A DNA stretch of 64,000 bases from Nilaparvata lugens. Taxonomy: Eukaryota; Arthropoda; Insecta; Hemiptera; Delphacidae. The position numbers and the translations under genes were made by a program. Position 1 is the stretch's first letter; each line of letters starts with the position of its first letter. The notes under the pieces are model-generated. The model was not told the origin of the DNA, made no database searches, and saw nothing but the letters and a program-made list of their open reading frames with translations. The DNA lies in the NCBI RefSeq assembly GCF_014356525.2, contig NC_052506.1, forward strand, positions 16,177,872 to 16,241,871, written 5' to 3'. Below are positions 52,374-63,437 of this stretch, piece after piece.

Positions 52374-55300
52374 GAGTGTATGTGCGTCTGTGTACACGAT
52401 ATCTCATCTCCCAATTAACGGAATGACTTGAAATTTGGAACTCAAGGTCCTTACAATATAAGGATCCGACACGAACAATTTCGATCAAATGCAATTCAAG
52501 ATAGCGGCTGAAATGGCGAAAATGTTGTCAAAAACAGGGGTTTTCGCGATTTTCTCGAAAACGGCTCCAACGATTTTGATTAAATTTATACCCAAAATAG
52601 TCATTGATAAGCTCTATCAACTGCCACAAGTCCCATATCTGTAAAAATTTCAGGAGCTCCGCTCCATCTATGCAAAGTTTGATTTTAGATTCCCAATTAT
52701 CAGGCTTCAGAGACAATCTAAACAAATAAATTCGATTGGAAAGATCTCTACAATTAATGCTCAGTAACATTTTCACCTAAAATTGAAAATAAGCTTGAAA
52801 TTCGAGAAAATGTGATTATCCAATTGCAAACTTGATTCTATTAAATGATTCACTATGAAGAGATAGCAGACCTTGTATGTCTCCAGCGTTATTGTCCTGT
52901 CACCACCTGGCTCAAATATTTTGTTTATAAGTAGACTTGAGATGCGCGTCAACACTAGCGTCAGGTGATCAATTCTCATAACGGCAAGGAAAGTTGTGTA
53001 AGTGCGCCACACCAGATTTTTTATTTGTTGACGTGGCGAAGTTTGGACAGTAATGTCCACTCTACTACTTAAACAATTAATAACCAAAAGTGTGAAAGCT
53101 AAGGGACGCTTATAAACTGACCCGTCCGTCCGTTTTGCTATTACCTTGATATATAGAGAGTTGATCAGAGTTTGACAATAAAAACAGAAGTTTGTTCATA
53201 ATATAACCATACAAAAACGATAGCACAAGAAGATATCCCATGGTATAGGGCGTTTATGTTCCAAATTTCACCGTCAACTCAGCCGATAGCCCTAGTAGAT
53301 ATTTTTCGAGAAGCTATGTGACGCAAGTAGTCTCTCATACTGAGCTATTCTTAAGCTGCGTACAGATATACGCGCCTCCAACCCGCTCCGCACACGCTCC
53401 GCCCTCGTTCCGCCAACGCTCCGCAATCGCTCCGCCCCCGCGCTGTACTCGCACCGATCATGAACGTTATGGGAGATGTTAGCTCTTCTCGCGTTCCACT
53501 CTTGCTCCCCGGTCGATCATCAATCGCTCTGCTCGAGTGACGCTCGGTTGCGGAGCAGAGCGAAAGTCTGTACGCACCTTAACACTCTCACCTCACCCGA
53601 CCAAAACAGTAATAATAGACAGTAGTCGACAGTAATCGGCTTGAGCTAACAAAAATCAACTTGAAATTTGGAACATGACGACAAAACGACCAATACCATG
53701 GTATATCTTCTTTTGCTATCTATCCTCTATGATATAACATAGCTTTCGCCATGGCACCCTAAGTTACTTTCTGATAAATACACGGGAGAGCAAACAGACT
53801 ATAGTAGGCTATATTAATCACAATAATAATATGTAATACACTATACACTATAAAGACTAGGAAGTATAAATCATTTACTCGATTTTTTGTAAAGACGATC
53901 GTTTCGTCATGCTGTTTTAGCATCTACAGAGTGACTGTGTAAGGAAAACACAAAATAAAAGGAGTTCATCATATATACATTCAATATGAAGATGTCAACT
54001 CAGATTGTCATTTTCGCCATATTTTGAAGCTTTATAAAAATGAAGCATCAATTATATCAAATGCTTTTTTGTCAAGTTTTTCGAATCGACACAATATAAT
54101 TAATTTCTATCTGAATACTTCATGTACGGTAAAATAAATAAAACAAAATCTTATTTCACCCTTTATTTTAAAAAAAAACTTTAAAATAGTTGACCTATTT
54201 ATTTTTTAAAAAACTTTAAAATAGTTGACCTATTTATTTTTTAAAAAACTTTAAAATAGTTGAACTATTTTAAAGTTTTTTTAAAAAATAAAGGGTGCTA
54301 TAAGATTTTATTTTGTTTTATTAATTTAAATTAGTCCATGTCAATGAAGTGTTTTCTGTACGGTATATACAACATGTAAATAAGATTTGGTAACTTAGTT
54401 TAATAATTATTATAAAAGGAAGCAATTATCTCGCAAATTTCTAATAACTAATTACTTGATTATATCGCTATTATTTAATTACTATTTCAGCTACAAAGTT
54501 GAAATCTGAAGGTAGATGGAAAGTACGTATTAAAAATATGTGATGAACTCACCTTTATCATTTCCAAATGACTTATTCGGAATTCTTTCAAAGGATACAG
54601 CATAGTTATGAGGAGCGCAGCTTGAGAATGTGTATGTATGACGGCTCCAGCATTTCTTGCTGCAAAATAATCGTAACAAAATTATTCATTTCAAACTCAA
54701 ACGTGACTTGTATCATATGTATTCAAGTTTTTAATGTGTTCTGAAAGAACGGATTATATAGTAGGGTCTGAATTCTGGATAAAAATAGAAATTTGGTACA
54801 ACGGTATCAAGTACCGAGTAGTAATTTAAAAATACTAACTTTAGAAGATACTTACAATTTCAATTTTTCTGTGGAGTTGAAATATTTAAATTTAAAATGT
54901 AATATGTAAATTTTGTTGACAGAGTTGATATATTTAATTTATCTAAATATTTAAACTTAGTTTAAATAGTATGAATACGGTAGTGAATTAGTGATCGAAT
55001 ATAGAAGACCATGTGAAATTAAGTTGATGATAACCTCTGTAAGCACACATGAAGAGTGGAGTGCACTGGCTGCGCTTCAGTCGTTTCTCATCTGCTGGCA
55101 ACGAAATGTCCTTTCCAAATACATCCTGAACAAACAAGTCTTCCGGCTGCAGTCTTTCTTTCTGAACACCTGACGGTGCAATGTAAATTTCTTCCCTACA
55201 ACAGTGAAAGATCTAGTTCAGCTTCTGATATGACTCGATAAACCTAACAGGTTTGCATTATCAATCTGAACATCCAGAAAAATACTTTCATATTTGAAAA

Positions 55301-56149
55301 TGAGGGAAAGTATTATGTTAGAAAACTTACTTATCTCTGATGCTGATACCACCACCCGTGCCAGTAACCCAGCCTAATTGATAGAACTGGCGACATAGCT
55401 CCGGTATAAGATCTCTTGGATGTTCACTCTGAAACAATGATTGAAAAATGTAGGTAAGCATTTGATGCGATGTATTCTCAAGCAATTCAATGTTCTTTGT
55501 TCATTTGATTATCCTAATAATGAGCTAGAGCATTTATTTGCAATTAATAATCCTTTAAAAGTAAGGAGGAAAGTGAGATCCTTTTATCTTACAATTAGAA
55601 AGTGTAAATACATATAATATGTATAATCTTCCTATTTAAAAACAAAAATTAATTGTTACACTTCACCAATAGTTTGTTCATCAAATTTGTCTTTATTTTT
55701 GTAGCTTAATTTAAAAAAAATATATTATTTTGATATCCGAATAATGAGCGTTTTTGTGCTTTTTGATTTTCGAAGAGAATATATTATTGGTTTGGGATAG
55801 AAAAAGTATAGTAATGTTGTAATATAATATGTATAATTACATAATTGAAATAAATTATTTAGATGTCTATACTCATCATACGTGATACATGAATATTGTA
55901 CAAGGTAGCATATACAATGGTATACAAAATGTAAGGTTTCTCAAGATATTGAGGAAATAAATTCAAAAAAGTCCACTAATCATATCCATAATTCACTAAC
56001 CCATAGTCCACCAATAAATCGAAACTAATATTGGATAGAAAATAAAATTGTCATTTTCCTTACAGAATTAAATATTTACTTCTAATATCTGATATGATTA
56101 TATTTCAAGAAATATGAGTAAAAGCTAGAAAAATTCAAGCACTTACCAT
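48419..56149 (-). CDS. Apip: Methylthioribulose-1-phosphate dehydratase (APIP/MtnB)
   Basis: Six coding exons: 56149-56147 (the start ATG only), 55428-55331, 55195-55035, 54659-54553, 52143-51941, 48554-48419; 708 nt, 235 residues (human about 242). All joins are GT-AG and in phase. Family landmarks: [57 protein letters not shown] (two zinc His), EMIKGI (catalytic Glu), [25 protein letters not shown] (third zinc His), CEGYDYLFE. The class II aldolase-fold enzyme removes water from methylthioribulose-1-phosphate in the cytosolic methionine salvage pathway. In mammals APIP also restrains Apaf-1 and pyroptosis. Intron 5 (48555-51940) is packed with repeats and intron 4 with a Helentron-like copy and MITEs. 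No broken frames. Confidence 0.95.
49040..49840 (+). mobile_element. Non-autonomous Helitron
   Basis: Starts TCTATATAAATAAAAATCGA after an A. It ends with a hairpin GGCGATACGAAGTTCGCC followed by GGGCCAGCTAG, with T as the next base. The 5' TC, 3' CTAG, subterminal hairpin and A/T insertion point are the Helitron hallmarks. 801 bp, no Rep/helicase frame. Located in Apip intron 5. Confidence 0.8.
50153..50312. mobile_element. MITE, about 160 bp
   Basis: Inverted ends: left GCCCCGCACATACATCGATT, right (reverse complement) GCCCAGCACACACACATCAA, both running into TATTTTGCCGTC. Located in Apip intron 5. Confidence 0.65.
50375..50685. repeat. Tandem repeat, 196-bp unit, second unit split by a SINE
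   Basis: GTCAAATGRGAAGCATTGAT recurs at 50375 and 50571. The second unit breaks at 50699 and resumes at 51187, with GTAGTGATATAAATCGAGTG, because the palindromic SINE pair was inserted there. Confidence 0.75.
50828..50900 (-). tRNA. tRNA-like SINE head (anticodon GGC), left copy
   Basis: 73 nt that fold as a cloverleaf: acceptor TGTCAGT/GCTGGCA, anticodon loop CTGGCAA (GGC, Ala-type), T arm CCGGGTTCGAATCCCGG. The D arm is imperfect. It is the pol III promoter-bearing head of a SINE rather than a working tRNA gene (inference). Confidence 0.5.
50933..51005 (+). tRNA. tRNA-like SINE head (anticodon GGC), right copy
   Basis: Inverted copy of the head at 50828-50900 with the same cloverleaf, and B-box-like GGTTCGAATCC. 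It is followed by the SINE body, not by a pol III T-run. Confidence 0.5.
51488..51826. repeat. Degenerate array of GTCACCCCGACTACYTGTCACC-like motifs
   Basis: GTCACCCCGACTACCTGACA at 51501, GTCACCCCGACTACTTGTCA at about 51586, GTCCCTCCGACTAGTTTACA near 51681 and inverted GGTGTCAAGTAGTCGGGGTG at about 51788. CGTCAACCTGTCCCC-type motifs lie between. The outer copies are in opposite orientation, so the block also resembles a foldback. Located in Apip intron 5. Confidence 0.6.
52209..53016 (-). mobile_element. Helentron-like element, copy 3 (full length)
   Basis: Both family ends are present (TCTGGTGTGGCGCACTTACA at 53016; GGCAAGGAAAGTAAAA at about 52210), plus a (GT)n run near 52342-52371. Two short frames open in copy 1 are open here as well. 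Located in Apip intron 4. Confidence 0.6.
53355..53578. mobile_element. MITE, 224 bp, TTAA-flanked
   Basis: Inverted ends GCTGCGTACAGATAT and (reverse complement) GGTGCGTACAGACTT, each flanked by TTAA. The interior has five CGCTCCGC-like repeats near 53391-53445. TTAA suggests piggyBac. Located in Apip intron 4. Confidence 0.6.
54135..54323. repeat. Foldback repeat with internal 50-bp tandem units
   Basis: AAACAAAATCTTATTTCACC at the left is inverted near 54290-54323. Between them AAACTTTAAAATAGTTGAMC is repeated three times, and the last unit turns back on itself as GAACTATTTTAAAGTTTTTT. Located in Apip intron 4. Confidence 0.65.
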
Positions 56150-56444
56150 TTTATCAAGCAAACTTGAACTGTTGAGTCACGAGTTAATACTTCAATACTC
56201 ATGAGTTATCTCATCCACAAAAGAGAGAGATAACAAGCTACTGTATTTGTGATCTCCTTCAATCCACTAGAATATCACAGACTGAATGAGTAGCCTGAAA
56301 TGGACATCATTTTAGATAATTATTAGAAGTAAGATAAAATAATATAGAACATAACAACGATAAGGAAAACTAATATAGATAATGTCGTTAATATACACAG
56401 TTATGGGTGTAATAAACATCTAGACGTTGACCTTGTACTATACA

Positions 56445-56479
<35 letters not shown>

Positions 56480-58236
56480 ATTTACCTAGGTAAATTCATT
56501 TTCACTGATGGGCGAGTTGATAGATTTTCTTCTTTTAGAAAGAATTTCACTAATCTATTCGTCCTTCGATTTTTGGGCCCTGAAGTAACGGAACCACTTT
56601 CCGTGAAAATCTGTGATGGTTCAGCTGAGCAGGCGGATAGTAAGAGAAAAGACGAAAATAAAATTTTCAGTGTTGTTATATCGACGTTTTTTGCTATCGC
56701 CGATAGTGAAATGTTGAGTGTTGTTAAGTTGGTGACCGTTCAATTATTGATCTTATTCTTACCAGAATCTTAATGACAAAACTGCTTATAAATTATTAAT
56801 TATTAAAAGTTTTATTCTAACATAAACATATTATAATTCAAAAAGATTGAAGAACTGGAAGATTTTGAAAAATATTGATTTAAATTATTTTTATGAAAAA
56901 ATAAAACCTCTGCATTTCTTTGCATATGATAACACTGTATAGGTTACATAGCGTGAGTAACGATTAAAGAAGCCTTCAAAATTTAGAATAAATATATAAT
57001 TTTGAATCCACTACTTGAAACAAATGATAAGTGCTTACAGAATGTACAGACCTATCAAAATGTAAGACAATCAGAAAAGTCTATATTTGTATTGGAATGT
57101 CACAGTAAAAACACACACACACTCAGCAGACTCCCTTAGTCTGGAGAAAGGTATTTATTGAAGGGAGGAGAAAAGCATTTGGAGAGATTGTGAAATGGAA
57201 AAAGAGAAATGTATTTTATGTAAATAATGAATGAATAATGAATTTATTGTCAAATACAAGAAATATTTTTGGAAAAAAATAATCATTAAATTACATTAGT
57301 TTTTGGCGTAAATTGAAAAATAAGTTGTGAAATTATTGGGGGTTTCAAAATAATGCCGCGGTGAGCCTAATTTATGAGAGGCTGGGGTTGAATTTGGGTG
57401 GGGCGTCATTAAGCTTGGGAGAAGTGGGCACACTTGACCTAGAGTTTGGGGTAAAAATAGGAGATCCACAAAATCATCAAATTTACCGACAGCATGCACA
57501 GGGGTCTTCTTATCAAGAAAAATATGAATACATTAAATGAATTGCTTTTTTGAATGCAGCTGCCTGACAGTCATAACTAATTCAGCACAACACAGTGAGT
57601 GACAATGATTAACGATGCCTGTAAGCCAGTAGTTTTCCTGATAGTCATCTTCTGCAGGACAACTCTTCCAACTCCACTAGCTCCACCCAGGTCATGGTAC
57701 CTTGAAAGAATGAGAGATCATCAACCCTGGAAGAAGGTGTTGATAGCCTATGCATCCAATGTTGATGGGAGATCAGCATGATAATGAAAAGTAGGAGGCC
57801 TAATAAAAGGATCCTAGTGGGACACTATGCAGACTAGTTTTTTTAAAATAATTTTCTATTCAACCAAACTGTGTGGCTACAATCATATATATATAATTAC
57901 TCAGAATTAGATGTAGAGGTGGAATCCACCTACTTTAGAGAAAACACACAGTTGCTTGGTGATGAATGCTGATAAAAGAGAGGATCATGTTGAAGAAAGC
58001 TATGAAAGACTGTCAAGACCACAAGCTAAGAGTCATGTTTCTCCAGAGTATCTAGGTACAGCCTCTTGCAAAACAGTACAGTAATAGTATTGTGCTGTAG
58101 GGACATGCTGCAATGCAGGTGGCTATAGAAAAATTTTGCTCATGCAAGAGTAGCTTTACCACATAATGACGTTTTTACCTCAGTTGCGAAATTTTTCGCC
58201 AATCTTTTAAAAACTTAGAGTCATGGTCAATGTTTG
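56150..58236. other. Apip 5' region and intergenic DNA
   Basis: The first few hundred bases should hold the Apip 5' UTR and promoter on the minus strand. An (AT)n run lies near 56448-56480. No other supported exon: the short open frames at 56573, 57296 and 57599 show no protein similarity that I recognise. Confidence 0.4.
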
Positions 58237-60812
58237 TTCAGCTTCCAGTTGCAGTTGAGAGGAGACTGGCAACAAGGAGGTCAGATACACAATTACAAAA
58301 CAAAATGATGAGACGATATTATTCTACCTCAAGATTGTCGAGGACCCAAAGAAGATTATACAGTAGCTTCTTCCCTGTTGGTGCATTGACTATCTTCATC
58401 AGGATTCTAGTACATTGCCGTGAGCAGAATGGGGAAATTTTTGATAAGGCACTTTGGATGAAGTTATTGAATTCGCCCCTCAACTACCTAAATGACGACA
58501 ATACTCTTAATGCATCCATCCTGATCTAGCACTCCATAAATTAATGTGAATAAAAAACGACAAATACACATCATAAACTGATATTAATTTAATGTTCAAT
58601 TTTATTTCAAGATAATTACAAAATCTAGCAAGTGCTAGTCATGGATCAAAACTCTGAATCACTGGATAAGAATTGAAGAGTCAATGAGACCGCAGAGTTA
58701 GAAATATGCTATTTCAGACTCAAACTCTTGTTATAGTATCACTGAAAATCCCAAACTTCTGTCTTAGAAATTTGGGTTCAACAGTTCAACTTTCACTGTT
58801 ACACACATCACAAATTGAACTATCAATTTTCTACATTGAAAATCATTTTAGATTATCGATTTCACTAATGATTATATACTGGCAAATATTGTCAAATAAA
58901 GCATTAACATTCATAGACAGAAAATCTGGTGTGGCGCACTCACACTACTTTCCTTGCCGTTATGAAAATTGATCACGTGACGCTAGTGTTCACGCGCATA
59001 AGAAAGAGTCTACTATTCAAAGATTTGAGCCAGCTGGTGACAGGATAATAACGCTGGAGACACACGATGTGTGCTATCTCTTCATAGTGAATGATTTAAT
59101 AGAATCAACAGTTGCCAACTGTTTGCAATTGAATAATCACATTCTCTCGAATTTTGAGCTTATTTAAAATTTTAGGTGAAAATGTTACTGAACATTAATT
59201 GAAGAGATTTTCATGCTCAATCTTTTCCACTTGAATTTTTTGTCTAAATTGTATCTGAAGCCTGATAATTGGGAATCTGAAATCAAACTTTGCATAGATG
59301 AGGCGGAGCTCCTGAAATTTTTACAGATATCGGACTTGTGGCAGTTGATAGAGCTTTTTAATGACTATTCCAGGTATAAATTTGATCAAAATCGTTGGAG
59401 CCGTTTTCGAGAAAATCGTGAAAAACCCTGTTTTTGACAACATTTTTGCCATTTTAGCCGCCATCTTGGATTGCATTTGATCGAAATTGTTCGCGTCGGA
59501 TCCTTATAGTGTAAGGACCTTACGTTCAGCTTCCAGTTGCAGTTGAGAGGAGACTGGCAACAAGGAGGTCAGATACACAATTACAAAACAAAATGATGAG
59601 ACGATATTATTCTACCTCAAGATTGTCGAGGACCCAAAGAAGATTATACAGTAGCTTCTTCCCTGTTGGTGCATTGACTATCTTCATCAGGATTCTAGTA
59701 CATTGCCGTGAGCAGAATGGGGAAATTTTTGATAAGGCACTTTGGATGAAGTTATTGAATTCGCCCCTCAACTACCTAAATGACGACAATACTCTTAATG
59801 CATCCATCCTGATCTAGCACTCCATAAATTAATGTGAATAAAAAACGACAAATACACATCATAAACTGATATTAATTTAATGTTCAATTTTATTTCAAGA
59901 TAATTACAAAATCTAGCAAGTGCTAGTCATGGATCAAAAACTCTGAATCACTGGATAAGAATTGAAGAGTCAATGAGACCGCAGAGTTAGAAATATGCTA
60001 TTTCAGACTCAAACTCTTGTTATAGTATCACTGAAAATCCCAAACTTCTGTCTTAGAAATTTGGGTTCAACAGTTCAACTTTCACTGTTACACACATCAC
60101 AAATTGAACTATCAATTTTCTACATTGAAAATCATTTTAGATTATCGATTTCACTAATGATTATATACTGGCAAATATTGTCAAATAAAGCATTAACATT
60201 CATAGACAGAAAATCTGGTGTGGCGCACTCACACTACTTTCCTTGCCGTTATGAAAATTGATCACGTGACGCTAGTGTTCACGCGCATAAGAAAGAGTCT
60301 ACTATTCAAAGATTTGAGCCAGCTGGTGACAGGATAATAACGCTGGAGACACACGATGTGTGCTATCTCTTCATAGTGAATGATTTAATAGAATCAACAG
60401 TTGCCAACTGTTTGCAATTGAATAATCACATTCTCTCGAATTTTGAGCTTATTTAAAATTTTAGGTGAAAATGTTACTGAACATTAATTGAAGAGATTTT
60501 CATGCTCAATCTTTTCCACTTGAATTTTTTTGTCTAAATTGTATCTGAAGCCTGATAATTGGGAATCTGAAATCAAACTTTGCATAGATGAGGCGGAGCT
60601 CCTGAAATTTTTACAGATATCGGACTTGTGGCAGTTGATAGAGCTTTTTAATGACTATTCCAGGTATAAATTTGATCAAAATCGTTGGAGCCGTTTTCGA
60701 GAAAATCGTGAAAAACCCTGTTTTTGACAACATTTTTGCCATTTTAGCCGCCATCTTGGATTGCATTTGATCGAAATTGTTCGCGTCGGATCCTTATAGT
60801 GTAAGGACCTTA
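58237..60812. repeat. Tandem duplication, two units of about 1288 bp
   Basis: Unit 1 (58237-59524) and unit 2 (59525-60812) differ by a handful of bases. The joint shares GTTC. The second half of each unit is the 5' part of a Helentron-like element, and the family sequence resumes normally after unit 2 (TTCCAAATTTCAAGTCATTC). Small open frames inside each unit are doubled but unrecognised. Confidence 0.9.
58925..59527 (+). mobile_element. Helentron-like element, copy 4, truncated by the duplication joint
   Basis: Starts TCTGGTGTGGCGCACTCACA and follows copy 1 to about TAAGGACCTTACGTTC, where the next duplication unit begins. The 3' hairpin end is absent. Confidence 0.6.
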
Positions 60813-60884
60813 CGTTCCAAATTTCAAGTCATTCCGTAAACTGGGAGATGAGATATCGTGTACACAGACGCACATACACTCATT
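60214..60884 (+). mobile_element. Helentron-like element, copy 5, 3' truncated
   Basis: Same start as copy 4. It follows the family to GCACATACACTCAT at about 60884 and then stops in unrelated sequence, so the 3' hairpin is lost. Nearly identical to copy 4 because of the tandem duplication. Confidence 0.6.
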
Positions 60885-61006
60885 TGATGATTATAAACAC
60901 CATAATAAAATACCTTATATGCTTCATTACTCCCACGTTGTGGGATCAATGGTGTCATAGAACTCAATACACAAATATTCAGATGGCAGCGATCCAGTGA
61001 CTACTA

Positions 61007-61270
61007 TCAGCAAAAATTGAAATAATCACTTTTAAATTTATTTACACTGTAATATCCCATATCACACAGCAGCTTTCTGGTGGTTCTCTTTAAACCCCCC
61101 CCCCCTATAAATGGCTTACGCTCGGTGAAGGCATCTATTGGGGACATCCAACAGCTTATGGTACCTGGTGTTGTGGTAACGAATGTGTCATGGGCAGCCA
61201 GAGTATGCTGCATCGTCTCGGCATACACTAAGCACAGGAGGATGTAATGGCTGAATACCGTCAATACACC
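61007..61270 (-). pseudogene. LINE RT C-terminal fragment
   Basis: The translation has YILLCLVYAETMQHTL, then TTTPGTISCWMSP and LKRTTRKLLCDMGYYSVNKF, matching the C-terminus of the LINE family seen at 36900-38740. A poly-C run (near 61088) interrupts it. It is a fragment only. Confidence 0.55.
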
Positions 61271-61280
61271 AAGCTGAGAA

Positions 61281-61400
61281 AAGATGGGCTTACAGTGGGC
61301 AAGATGGGCTTAGAGTGGGCAAGATGGGCTTAGAGTGGGCAAGATGGGCTTTCAGTGGGCAAGATGGACTTACAGTGGGCAAGATGGGTTTACAGTGGGC
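61281..61400. repeat. Minisatellite, six units of exactly 20 bp
   Basis: AAGATGGGCTTACAGTGGGC and close variants, in register from 61281 to 61400. The unit, read on the minus strand, is the AHCKPIF-coding part of the flanking LINE RT fragment. Confidence 0.9.
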
Positions 61401-62110
61401 AAGATAGGCGCTGCCAGTTTTGATTCTCTCAGCCCTCTTTTGCAGCTTCAGGTTATTAGCAGCCCCTGCCTAGTGATCCCTCAGGAGCAATCTAGATGTG
61501 ATGTGGCAATGGCAGTAGCTTAGTACCGTAGAGAGCGTGGTACAACATAAGAACATACCTCAGTCACCAGCCCGCTCATCATGAGCAGCATGAAGAAAAT
61601 GCGGGAGAGTCTCACCTGCTGTAGGCCTATATGACTAACTGCTCCAGCTGAGTTTGCAGACAAAGACAAAACCCAGCCGCTTTACTGGATCCTGAGTGTC
61701 ACAAAGTTCTTGTGAAAAACAGTTTAGAACTAAACAGTTCAACTTATATAATGCAATAAGATGGACTTGCAGTGGGCAAGATGTGTGCTGTTTGTTATTC
61801 TCTCAACCCTCTTTTGCAGCTTCAGGACATCATTAGCGACCCTGCCAAGTGACCCCACAAGAGCAATCCTTAGGTGATGTGACAATGGAAGATAGCTTAT
61901 TAGTACCGTACATCATCCCAAGATACCTCAGTCACCAGGCCCCTGATCTTGAGCAGCAGAAAACAAATGGGGGAGAGTCAGCTGGTTATATCTAATGTTA
62001 TATGAGCAACTGCTCTAGCAGAGTTTGCAGTCCAAGACAAAACCCAGCGGTTTCAGTGGATCCTGAGGGTCACACAGTTTTTGTAGCAAGCTACATTGGG
62101 TTTTGTTCTC
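61401..62110 (-). pseudogene. LINE RT remnants, two diverged tandem copies
   Basis: Two related blocks (about 61401-61725 and 61760-62100) match the minus-strand RT region seen at 38440-38740: CCTCTTTTGCAGCTTCAGG, CCTCAGTCACCAG, GCAGTCCAAGACAAAACCC and GGATCCTGAGKGTCACA. Both are too damaged for a continuous frame. Confidence 0.5.
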
Positions 62111-63407
62111 ATTCAGCTGGAATCCATTAACAACAAAACAGAAAGTAGCAGATCAAAAGGCTTTGCAGACGTTTATAATAAAACCCGCCAAGTTCAGCAC
62201 CCTACGACAGTAGAGTTGTATTAAACGCAAACATAAGAGAGAACCCGTAAAACAATGTCTAACCCAATGTATCTAAAATACATTTTAGGTATTCTAGGTA
62301 CATTGGTCTAACCTGACAAGAACCCACCATATATAGACTTTAACGTTCTCAAAAATAAACACAGTTTATAGCCTACCACTAGGCCTAGACCTACTGCCTG
62401 GGCTGGGATTTTGTAAACTCTCAAACTAACCTAAGCATAAACATTCCATTCTGAAAAGCCTTTCTTTTACTTGTATGATCTAATTCTAGTGTAACTCGAA
62501 TTTTTTATGGTAGGCTATAAACAAAATAATTGCATGCCGGTATCCGCACTAATAAATATCTAACCTAACAATATGGGTTATGAGTTTAATAAATTAATGG
62601 AATTAACAATAGTGTATAACAATCCGAGGAATAGCTTGAAAAAATTGATAGCCTATCAATCATTAAGATGATAACCAAGATAAATAGGTACTGTAGGCCT
62701 ACACGGTACTAATGTTCTGATAAAAAATGTTATCAACAGCTTACCTGTCACTCACTGTGTGGAGTCAGCTGTGTCAAATATTATCAACAGAGTTTGCCGT
62801 CTGCTATGACATAAAATATTACGTCAGTTTCTGTTTAGATTTTTCAAAAAAATGGTTGTCGGTTTTGGTTGATTGCTTTCCTATTCCTATCATTCTCCTT
62901 TTGTCTTTCTTCTTCTATCTTTTGTTTATGTCCCACCCATCACCTTCGGCAACCTTCGGCGCATCTCTCTCACTCACACTCTCTGAACGCTGCTAGACGA
63001 TTCTAGCGAAATCTGAAATGGCGTTCTGAACAATGGATTGTCGAAATTCTTGACAGTGATACGGTTTTCATTCTATATTCATCCTTATTCAGTTCATCTT
63101 CATAAATATGTGATTTAAAAAACAATTCAAGTGATTTAATACCAAAGTAGAAGTTGGTATTTTTTCACTTGTTTTCTCGGATTACGGTTAAGCATTGAAG
63201 TAAAAAGTTCTCTAACCTCAATGTTTTTGTTGGTAAAAAGCAGTATTTTAATTATGTTTAAATTAGATTCTAATTAAAATTAAGTATTTAAAACCAAATT
63301 TGTCAGAGAGTGTATTAAATAGCTTTATTCTGCAAATCTTGAATGCTTCATTTGTAGTTCTCTAGATCTTGAAAGTACATGCCCCCTGTGTGAGTTGAAT
63401 CTACACA
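62111..63407. other. Intergenic DNA leading into a probable promoter
   Basis: No supported exon up to 63407. Inverted CCAATGTATCTAAAAT-like motifs lie near 62255-62310. A C/T-rich, GC-richer block at 62900-63050 (CACCTTCGGCAACCTTCGGC) may be part of the promoter or 5' UTR of the gene starting at 63408. Confidence 0.35.
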
Positions 63408-63437
63408 ATGGAGAATGTTAAATTCTCAGGCGAACCG
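63408..63437 (+). CDS. Probable first coding exon of a gene extending off the window
   Basis: ATG followed by ten codons (MENVKFSGEP) ending in a strong donor, CCG then GTAAGT. The upstream DNA is consistent with a 5' UTR. Ten residues are too few to name a family, and the rest of the gene lies beyond the right edge. Confidence 0.35.

Noticed and set aside
58230..60261. Duplicated open frames (74-99 and 88 residues) as a conserved gene pair
   Set aside because: They match only because the DNA was recently duplicated in tandem. No family, splice or codon evidence supports coding.
61281..61400. CRISPR-like array
   Set aside because: There are no spacers, the units are contiguous 20-mers, and the DNA is eukaryotic.
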